Source of the DNA: Watersipora subatra
Taxonomy: Eukaryota; Bryozoa; Gymnolaemata; Cheilostomatida; Watersiporidae
Length of the DNA: 64,000 nucleotides
Direction: 5' to 3'
NCBI RefSeq assembly: GCF_963576615.1
Contig: NC_088708.1
Span: 60,809,196 to 60,873,195, forward strand
Shown here: positions 12,201-23,400 of the stretch, piece after piece
Layout of the letters: each line of letters opens with the position of its first letter
Numbering within the stretch: position 1 is the stretch's first letter
Position numbers and translations under genes: made by a program
Notes under the pieces: model-generated
Seen by the model: the letters and a program-made list of their open reading frames with translations, nothing else
What the model was told of the DNA's origin: nothing
Databases searched by the model: none

Positions 12201-15200
12201 AGAGCTAGCCGTGTTTATCATGGCTGCTAGTTAAGCTGCTTTATTACATCTCTACTCACCTCTACTAAACTTCTTCCTCTGAAGCTGCAAGGGGTTTTGA
12301 TTTTTCCACAAGGTTTGTATTGCGCTTCCTCACCTTCCTTGTACTGAACACATGATTCACACCTTTTCTTGGTTTTCCCGGTACAGAACACTGCCAGCAG
12401 CAAGGATACTTCATAGCCCGTTTGACATCAAAAATATTTGATGCCATTCATGTATTCCCAAGATCAGGAAAATATGTAAACCTTGGCCTGCCATCTATAT
12501 AATGCCCCAAGTAGCTTTCCATCTCACTGGCGTCATCACATGACTACTACTTTTGTCATCACTTGAAATTTTGAAAAACTGTTTCTCTACTATACCCTAT
12601 ACTTTCTGTTTCATAACTAAAGATGTTTTTGCCACTATTATCTCTGTACCTTCCTTTACTGTCTCTTTTCCTAGCTTTCTCTCAGAAAGATATTTACACT
12701 ACAATCATCTCTATAATTCCTTCTACTATCTCTCAAACTTTCCATTAGGAAAAGTGAACCTATAGGTTTCATACCAGCTACTACTTTTTCCAGAGTACTG
12801 CACAAAACTTCTTTCCTCTACCTCTTTAGCGACCTTCTTCTTAATCTTTCTGCTTGATCTATCTCCATTATCTTCTGCACTCAAAATTCTAACTGAATTA
12901 TTTTCCATCTCATAGGTGCTCACTGCCTTAGCTAGCGGATGCTGTGCTAAATTGTTTTTTTCCATCAACTATTTACTGATTTACCTATTTCTCAAACCAT
13001 TACTTGCCACAACAAAGCAGATTATTATTCTACCACCATAATGTGCACCTTCAGCTTCTCTACTCAAGCTTTCAACGCTTCTTAACAGATTATACTATAT
13101 CTATAATACATTTCCAACCTTTGGCTTTTGGAAACTCAAGATAGTAGGTGATATTAGTGGAATGCCCGGCGTTGCCCTGGTAATAAAAGTCTTTGCGCAG
13201 AAACTTTGTTTTTATTCAACATATAACAACAGTTACCATTCTAACTTTCAAAATTCATATCATAAGAAAAATGTTTTGTGCAGGTAAAATAATTTAAGGA
13301 AAAACTAAAACAAATATGAAAGTTTTTAAATGTAAATGTGAAATGGCTAACAATTATTAGCTAAGTTGAGTCTGTTTTGCTACAATTACAATAAAATATG
13401 ATTTGGTAATGATACAATTAATACAAACTGAGAAAACAGAATGAAAAATACTGCGTATGTTGAATTAATAATATTAATTCGTGCATAGAAGTGTGTGTGT
13501 AAAAAAAAGTTATTGTTCCAGCAGAAGCTATCCATCAAACCTTTGAATATGACAATACTGGTACCTCTCAATCTACTATATAAATGTAAAAAATGAGATA
13601 TTGGAGTGTCTTTGTCTAACCGAACATAGAAAGAATGTAGAGGCTATTCCTACTCGAGATCATACAGTTGTCTGTGTGAAAAGTATTAGCCTTTACCAAT
13701 TCAGCAATCAATCTTTATGAAAAACCAGAAATAGAATTGTAACTTACATTTGAAAATGAAACAACACATTCAAAATCACAAATAAAAACTAGGTAATAGT
13801 AGCCAAAAACCAGTTTTTAAACAATTTCAAAAAATAACCAATGCCAAAAGGTAGTATTAATTAATAATCACGAGGGCACACTTACCGTGTACATAGGGTA
13901 TACAGTATATGATGAGAGCGATAGAATGCTTAGGACTGCATAGCTCAGTGGCTAAATGCGTGGTTGCAATATCTGTGAGTTCAAATCCAAAATTTTAATA
14001 GCTATAACTGGACAGGTCAACATCCGACATCTAGGGCATACGCTAAAGAGGCCAGTGCATGTATTCTGTTTAATTACTAGGTTTTTAGCTGAACTGCTGT
14101 CAAGAGATCTCTGATAACTCTGGTCATGTGTTTTATGTATGTATATTCGTTATTTTTTATAACAAAAAACTAATTTTCAACCTTGCATATCTGTTGACTA
14201 TAGCAATTGCACTCATTGTTTTTAATAAAGACTAAGATGTAATTGCTAAATAAGTGTAAAACTATGTATTTCCAGCTAGAAGCGGCTCAGAAAAAATCAA
14301 GATGCCAAATATCATGAGTATTCGCCATGAAGATGGCAGCCATGTATGCCAGTTGCCTGAAGACTATATAGACTTTCAGGTATATGAAGATATCAAGGAC
14401 AGTGGTGAGGATATTGCAGAAATATATACAGAAATTGATGCAGGCGCTGTATCTGCTACCAATCTTTATCAGTTTATGGAGAACAACCAAATGACCATCT
14501 CTCAACAGTTTAAAGTTAGTTGTAATCTTCTACCATTCATAGATTTATGTACCTAATGTTTGCATTCAACATAGTACGTTCTTGATTCAAGGACATATTG
14601 ATACTGCTTATCTATATGTATGGATTTCAATGTCTTTTTGTTGGTCTTTTGTTTACCTGTTGTGGCTGTGTCTAATTATAGTGATAAAGTTTTAGGAATG
14701 AAAACTCCACTTCACAGATGATTTGATCTCGAGATGCTCATTTCTAAAGCCTTCCAACAGACTACGTATTCAACTGGCCATAGTGATTAATAATAGTGAA
14801 TATGTTCATTACATCGGTTAAAATACGCATGACGTTGCGTCAAATGTAATGATGACCAGCTGGCCTCCTAGCTGAATATCCACCTGGCATTGTACTTGTA
14901 ATAAAAACAAGTTATAAACAGTTGCTGGTAATGTAGTGTAAGGGTTATGCAGTAGGTAAGGTATGTAAGTAACTAGCTGTACTATCCTTGCCAAGGTAAC
15001 AAAAAATTATTTGGACAGAAAATTGATTTATGTTTAACATATAACAAAATTTGCCATTTTAACTTTCAAACTACATATCATAAAAATAGTGTTTTGTGTA
15101 ATTTCAGTAAACTGAAAGAAAAAAATAAAAACAAATGTGTAGGTTTTCAAACTTTGTCAAACAACTGTAACTTTCAATCTTCATACCGTGAGAAAATTGT

Positions 15201-15922
15201 TTTGTGTAGGCCAACAACTAGATAAGGGATTAAATGTAAATGTGAAATAATTATCAAGTAGTAGCTAAACTAAGTCTGTTTTGCTACGATTACAATAAAA
15301 GATGATTCAGTAAAGGTACAACTAATACAAACCGAGAAAACAGAATAAATTCCTGAATATGTTCAATTAGTAATAACAATTATTGCGTGGAAGTGTGTGT
15401 GTATAAAAACGATAACTGTTTAACCAGAGGTTATCCATCAAAACTTGGAATACGACGATACTGGTACCTCTAGGTATTAATACAAATGTAAAAATGAGAT
15501 ATCATACTGTCTTTGTCTGATCAGACGGAGAGAGAATATCGAGGCTCTTCCTACAAAGATAATAAAATTGGCCGCATGAGAGAATTGGCCTTGACCGCGA
15601 CTCTAGCATTTGAACTTACGAAAAACCAAAAATAGAAGTTCAAGAAAACACGGAAAAGCATCATGTTTCATAGAGTTAAAGAATCATAGAGTTTCAAATG
15701 GTATGTCGTTTAGTGTGTGCTTACGCTATACGGTATTGGATAGGGCCTTTGACCAATATGCCTTGTATAACTCAATGGTAAAGTGAGTGCAATTTATACT
15801 TGTGGTTGATATCCGCAAGTTCAAATCCATCAAAAATCTGAATTTTAATTTTCAAGATTTTAATAGCTATAGCTGGACATACACACAAGCTTTGGGAAAC
15901 GCATATAGACTTGAGAAATATA

Positions 15923-15955
<33 letters not shown>

Positions 15956-16064
15956 CTATATATACATGTATAAAATATATATATATCTATATATACATGC
16001 ATAAAATATATATATATCTATATATACATGCATAAAATATATATATATATCTATATATACATGC

Positions 16065-16140
<76 letters not shown>

Positions 16141-16877
16141 AAAGGTCTGGCCCCGGTAGCTGAGCCAGCTTTACTTTTCCTAGCAAGGCAGTGCAGTCTG
16201 AACACTGGGCCTTCCCCTCGTCGGCCTGCCTGACACACCTAGTGGTCAGGTCAGGCCGCGGCTGGGTATCCGCAGTTCAGGCTCACTTGGAAGGCTAGCA
16301 CGGCCTGCTCTCTGAGACCCTATCTTGGCTAGTTTAGGTCCCGACTACTTACTGGAGGGCCTGATCTCCAATGCTATCGCATTTCTGATCAGGTCCGATC
16401 GTAACGTAGCCCACCCCTAGCCTTCCTTAGGTGTCTCCCCCAAGCAGTTCGTGTTTCGAAGCCAGAGCAGTTCTGGCGGAAGGATCCTCCTTATGCCAAC
16501 CAGGCAGGCATCAAACGTAGGCAGTTTATAAGAATAAGTATAGTGTATTTAGCGTATATCAGTACATGTATAACTTCGTCTTGACAGTATAAAATCCGTT
16601 AGCAGAATCCCAAAGAGTTGGCTTATGCCTTCTCCTTTTATACTATTTGCTCCGCCCACAATTATATAACATTCATTGTTTCACATCAGGCCTGTGAGGC
16701 AGGCCCAGACAATAGGCATAATGGTGTGCTAGCAGGCCTGTGAAGCAGGCCCAAAAATGTAGTATTATATAACAGTTTTACCAGGGTATTATATAACCGG
16801 TTAAGAAATATACATAAGTGACTAGGCATAATGTGGTCTCAAGCACAAACATATGGTTTAGTATAGTCCCGTCCTCC

Positions 16878-16945
<68 letters not shown>

Positions 16946-19900
16946 GATGTAATGATTATAAGCAGTTTTTATTATCCATGCAATGCAGGGCATTCACCTA
17001 GTGCTTTTATATTTTGAAAAAACTAGTACTATGATTCAAGCATCCATACTTTTTATTATTTAAAGGAATTGCAAAGTTTAGAAAAGAATGTTGTCACACT
17101 CTTGAGATTAAAGGATGAACCAGACGAAGAAAGGAGAAATGAGAGTTATGCCCACTACGTGGATGCGACCAGACTCAAAGTGCGTATTAGCATAGCATGC
17201 ACAGAAAACATTTAAAGTGCCCTTGAATGCCTTTCTTACTAAAAAGAGTCCCTTTAAGACTTTTAAAATGCTTTAAATGTAAAATAAGTTTGTTTCATTA
17301 TTTACTCGTTGAATGAATTTTGTCTTACCAAGTAAATTATAACTTTGTAGGGATTGAACAAAGACAACACTTATATCGCATCTCGAGGTAAGATAGAGAC
17401 ACATGGGAAGGTAACTCTTGCAATAAGAGTGTATGTAGCTGTTTGTTATGAATAGTTCTTATTCAAAATGAAGTAAAAGAGAACAACAATTTATGATAGT
17501 TTTGCGAAACCAACCTTATGAATTCAAGTATTATAGTAACAATCATTCATAAAGTAATAGTTATGCGATATTTTGCGTTTAATATTTAATATGCATGTTA
17601 AACCTACTGTTATTAGTGATCAACATAATGACATCAATTTAAGTATTGGTTCACTAATCTATATTATGCCACCTTTGACAAACAACTGAGGCTATTTGAG
17701 TTTAGAGTGATATGGCTGGTTAACCTTGAAACGGTGAATATATTAAGGGTAATCTAGTTGCAATATTAACAGCACTTTGGTTAGACCAGCTATTTTTCAA
17801 CATCTTTTTAGACTAAACAAAGATTGTTCAATTAGCACAAATAAAACATATTGACATGCGATGTCACCAAAATGAACGCTATACTTACATGAGAATTAGG
17901 AAAAATATGGAGATATTAAGAGATATTTCTTAGGATATTTTTGTACATATTTTATCAATGCTGAAAATGCTTTTGGTTCAATATTCAGCTATTTGCCAAC
18001 TCATACTAGATTATAGTTAACACTTTATTATCTTGTCACACTGTGAGACTCCTTAGCTTGTGGCTTTATTTGTTATGAAAACAATATTTTATATATCCGG
18101 CTGTAGCTAACTTGAAATCTGTTTAACTTGTATTTTTCCTAATACTATAACCACTGCTATACTACTCTGCTTAAATAAATAAATCAGTTTTAAAATAGTT
18201 TTAGCAAGGACTTTATTGTGTGTTGTTTATCAGTCAAGTAAATTCCGTAATAATAGTAGGCTAGGCGGCTGATCAACCACAAATTTGTGTACATATATCC
18301 ATACAGAATCTATATTCAGTAGTTAGCGCTCGCTCGTTTGATCACTTGGCTAATGCGTTTGACAGACCCGCTGCCTCGGACCACGATCAATGGGGGGCGG
18401 GGACCTGTTTACCGTGTAGACTAAGGTAAAGATCGTTGCGTTAGCAACCGTCTGCAGCCACTAAAAGCTGAATGGAACTTATTATGCTTAGCTTTGAAAC
18501 GCAAATAAAGTGTTGAATACATAGAATTTTATTATCAGAAACTATGGCAAGCTAACGTGACAGAAAGCCAAAGGTTCGTTTTGTTTAAGCCACTATTATA
18601 ATCTTTCATTTTGTGTTTAAGCTACTATTATAATCTTTTATTTTGAGCTTTCAAATGACATTCATTCAGCAACTGTTGATATCTATTTTACTCGAATTTA
18701 AACTTCCTTGTGTTTATTCGTAATTAACATGTTATTGTAGATTTCACGATGTTACTTATTAGCCAGCGTTGATGGAAGTTTGAATATATATATAAATAAA
18801 CACCAGTGAAATCGAACGCTCACCACAAACACTTCGCTACAGCACTCAAGTGCAATTACATAACAATTAGCTTGTCGGGTGTACACGTATGTACATAGCA
18901 GACCGCGTGAACTGCTACACCGGCTACCATTAATGTTTGGAATTCCAGCTCTAAGTTGAAATTATGTTATGCTGCTATCACTGAAATAGAGCTGTAGATA
19001 AAACTATACCGATTGTAACTCTGAACTCCTTTTCCTCTACCACACATCATGTATCGCAGCCTACATACGCCGGTCTCTTTTAATGGATGCAATACCTTTG
19101 CTTTTATAATCTTGAACAAAATACACATAATAAAACTACATATTTTATACCATTGTCAAAGAATATACCAGTAAATCTGCTGATTGTTTATACATGCTTA
19201 CCTACGTTTTGAAAACAAATGATGTATCGTTTTAGTACCCTAACAAAACATGCAGATTTCTCTAACTTGTGTTGAACCCAATTTTTCTGTTGATTCTTAG
19301 AAGTTGTTAGTTCTGACAGAAATTCATTAGAGAAAAAGTTTTATCATTGTCAAAAACTCATCTTCAGAAGGTTCATCTTTGTATTGTTAGTAGACGAAAT
19401 CACTATTGTAATAATCACTTATTGATGTAATGCTATTTCTGTCAACAGGTCCAACTCCAGCAGCAAATAATGACTTTTTGAAGATGGTCTGGCAAGAGAA
19501 ACCTAGTGCTGTCATTGTTGTTTATAATGCCAATGATGCCAAAAAGGTAATTATATTTATTGAAAAATCAATAGTGTAGAGTGAAGCTGTTTTTACATAA
19601 TAACGCTGTAACAAGTGAAGACCTTTCACTCAATGCCATTCATAAAAAAGAACGTGTCGCATGAAAGAGAGTACTGCAATTATCTGCAGCAAATAAACAT
19701 TCCTTTCTTTATAACAATGTGTAGTCTACTCACATTGTTGAATTATTAAATGTATGCTTACAAGTGAACAAAACAATTTGTGGGTTTCCATGTACCATTC
19801 ATATGTATTATTTTATGTGAGTATACATTGTTCATAATGGCTATTGAATGTTTCTGTACTTGATTGTGTTTATATAAGTTACTAGAAGTTGATTGTGCAT

Positions 19901-20454
19901 AAGAGCCAATCATTGCCAGCAATCGGTACTATATATTCTGTTTGGATAGTCTGCATAGCCCATATTTTCTGTTGGGTACTCTTAAATTCAAATCATGACA
20001 TGAGTATTAGTTTACACACAGGTTTTTTAGTAATTGTAGTCAAGTAAATGTAATGTTTGCGTCCGTTCTTTGGTAAATTCTCTATAAGATGTACAAAATA
20101 AGGTTTTGTATGACTAGCAGGTCAAATTTAGTGTAGAAATACTGTTTTGTCATTACAGACTTCATCTTTGTCTTACTGCCCTAAGACACTAGACTCATCG
20201 GTGACCTTTGAAAATGTGAAGGTCGTTTTACTCGCTATAGAGCAGAAGTGCAGATATGTTGCTAGAACACTAAAGATTTACAAGGTATTAACACAATTTA
20301 TTTACTGACAAACAAGATTATTCAATTGTACTGCTTTTACAAGACAAACTACTTTTACACGTGAGGACATTTCTATCTGGACGCAGATGTAGCACCAACT
20401 TGTGTAAGAAAAGATTTTTGTCTTTGCACTAAAATGATTATCACATTTTGATTG

Positions 20455-20489
<35 letters not shown>

Positions 20490-23400
20490 CAATAATTGAT
20501 TATCACCATTTTTATAGCCAACTCAAGTTGACACTTAGCCTCAGAGTTATCTACCAATTTATCAGTAGCACAAAAACTTGTGGCATTATATGGTGTTTTC
20601 ATTGTCAATAACAAATAAACAAGCCTAAGAAGCTCTCTTAGAAAACCAATGCTCATCTTCTATAATACTTAAGTGTTGCGTCTAATGTTGTAGGAGAAGG
20701 AAACTCTGAATGTGAGACAGTTTGAATTTCAGGCTTGGGGTGAGCTAAGCTCTGCAGTAGAAATGAACTCTTTTGTAGAGTTTGTTAGAAAAGTGAGGAG
20801 TTTATATAGTGGTCATGATGGTCCAATCCTCGTCCACAGCAGGTAACCAACAAAGTAGAAGTGACAAATTGGAATACCAGTTTCCTTGACTACATGGTAT
20901 CATGGCTTTTTTTGGCTCACCATGAAGCAGCTATTCGTAATGTTTTTAGTGAGTCATATTGTTTTATAATGTACTCCAGCTTGATTCTAACACATGAAGC
21001 TAATCTGCCACTATCAGACAAGTTAAAAAAGCATTCTCACACAGTTTACTGTCTTGAATTAGCTGATCGATAGAGATGGTCTAAATTAAAACACTCAAAA
21101 CTATCTCACACCGTTACATGTTTAATGTTTCTAATAGCTCATATGAATACTAATATCATAAATACTAGTATTTGCCTGCAATGTTGCTTATTCATTTAGA
21201 ATTTTATTTGAAAAACCTCAGCTAATACACCTTTCAAATGATTAACAAAATATAGGCCTATGTATGTTCAGAACAATGTTATTACTGACATCTTTAGTGG
21301 TGGAGAAGAAATGTCTGGACTTTTCATCGGACTCAGTATTTTGCTCGAGGAAGCTGAAACAACTGGTAAGGTAAATGTTATGGAGTGCACCAAAAGAATG
21401 AGAGAAAGGAGACCACAACTGATAAAAACAGAGGTAATCATAGTCTAGTTAGAATAAAACATTGTAATATGTATTTTAACATTTAGTTTTGACCTTCAAT
21501 GATCACATATTGCAAATACTCAGAAAGTTTATGACCTACAGCATTACCATCAAGCCTTCTTAGTGAGTTACTCATGACTAGAATATTTAGCCTTTTGTGT
21601 GAACAGTAACACATATGCTTTGTACAAAACTGCTTACAAAATAATTTTGTAACTGCCAACTGCAATCAGTAGTGGTTGTATTTAAAGGTATCCATCCAAG
21701 TTACATAATGTTAGATGAGTATACTATTTCATAAGCCTTGTCATGCTTTATAATGTTTATAGTCAAAGATAATTTACTCTCACTTCAATTTAGCGGCATA
21801 ATTATTTATCAATTATGTATGTATTAGCTATGTAAACGTGTCTAAAGACTCTAATCACTATTTGTTCTGTTTGTAGATAAATTGGTAGATTGAAATACTC
21901 AGACTAATAACCTTAATCATTGTTTTAGCACTTATCTATAGGGCGTTATAACTATTTGCTGATATATCTATCAAGTTAACTTTAAACATTGTGAGTCGCT
22001 ATTGTGTACACTAATGTACATATAATAGTGAAGTTTACCACCTTTACTGTGATTAATATTTCCAAAACAGTATACACCTACTTAAAACCCCGTTAAAACA
22101 GTCTAAATCATTGTTTTAGCGCTTACTCTCATGGCATGATATTTCTAACAGAATATAATGTAAATATGTTATTTAGTGTTAAAGTCTTTTTTCTAATAAT
22201 AAGAGTTGACAAGTTTACAGTTTTTTTATATACTGCTACAACTATATTCTTCAAAGAATATCTTTAAAACAGTTCGTTAGTTGATAATTATTCTTATTAC
22301 TATTATTTAATTTATAAAAACTTTTATAAGTTTCATATATTAAATATGAACTTTGAATATATGAAAACCTTTCTAACTTTTCATATAAAGTGAGCAGTTC
22401 GAATTTGTACCACCTGATTTTTTCTTAACATTTAAGACAACTGTCACTAGCTTTTATATTTTATAACACATTTCTTAAATAAATTGTAGACTGTTTGATG
22501 TTTTCTAGACAGAATATAGTCTCCTTTATGAGGCTTTGACAGAAACTGTCGAATCTGAAACTTACGTCTGTAAGAAACAGGCTCTCAAGAAGAAACTGAA
22601 AACAGAAAAAAGTTCAATTCTTAAAGAATATCAGGTTGAGTTGTCATTAACATAAATAAGTTGATTAAACTTATAAAAACCTTTCTAGCATTTACAGTTG
22701 AGTTAGTTGATATCTATAAATATACTATACTATGAGTGATCTAGTATTTTTACTTGCAATCTGTATTCTAATGCAGAGATTAGAGAAGCTTCTGAGAAGT
22801 AGGTCAGCTGACCAGAGCAATCAGCATATGGAAGGTAAGAGTGTTATTTTTCCTTTTTAATGACACACAAATATCCTCAGGTTACTCTTAGAATTTTTCA
22901 AACATGTTGCTCTTTAGTGTGAGGAGCAGAGTCTAATAACTGATAATAATCTATAGCTGATGTTATAAGTAAAGTGCTTGCTTGAAACATCATAACCTGC
23001 TTTACCTTCATTTTGACTTTAGTCAAAGTCTTTACCTACTAACTACGATTATTGGCTAACTAAGTGTTTCCTTTGTTACAAAAATACCGATACTCCTGGT
23101 TCTTAAATATCAATTTGTAAGTTAATTATTACTGTTTTAGATAGTGTGACTGACTCTGCCGCAATGCTCGATGGATTCTACTTCCTTGATGTGAGTGTTC
23201 TAATATATGATGTTGATATGACTTTATAATGGCATGCAATTAAAAAAGAAAAATTTTGAAGGAATCTTCGTTCTGCAATATATTTATGTGATACTACCAT
23301 GTTATATGGCAAGTATTTTTCAATGTCTATAGCTCAGTGCCCGTTATATACATAAAGGTGCAAAGCCTATGCAGGACATCCAATTAAATCAAATATATAT

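Noticed and set aside
13940..13990. tRNA gene
   Set aside because: Box A and B words are present, but the acceptor and anticodon stems do not close; part of a dispersed repeat. The same holds for 15765-15830 and 48100-48166.
15772..16238. Tyr-Ile repeat ORFs on both strands (also 16778-16993 and 48119-48349)
   Set aside because: Translations of (TA)n microsatellites.
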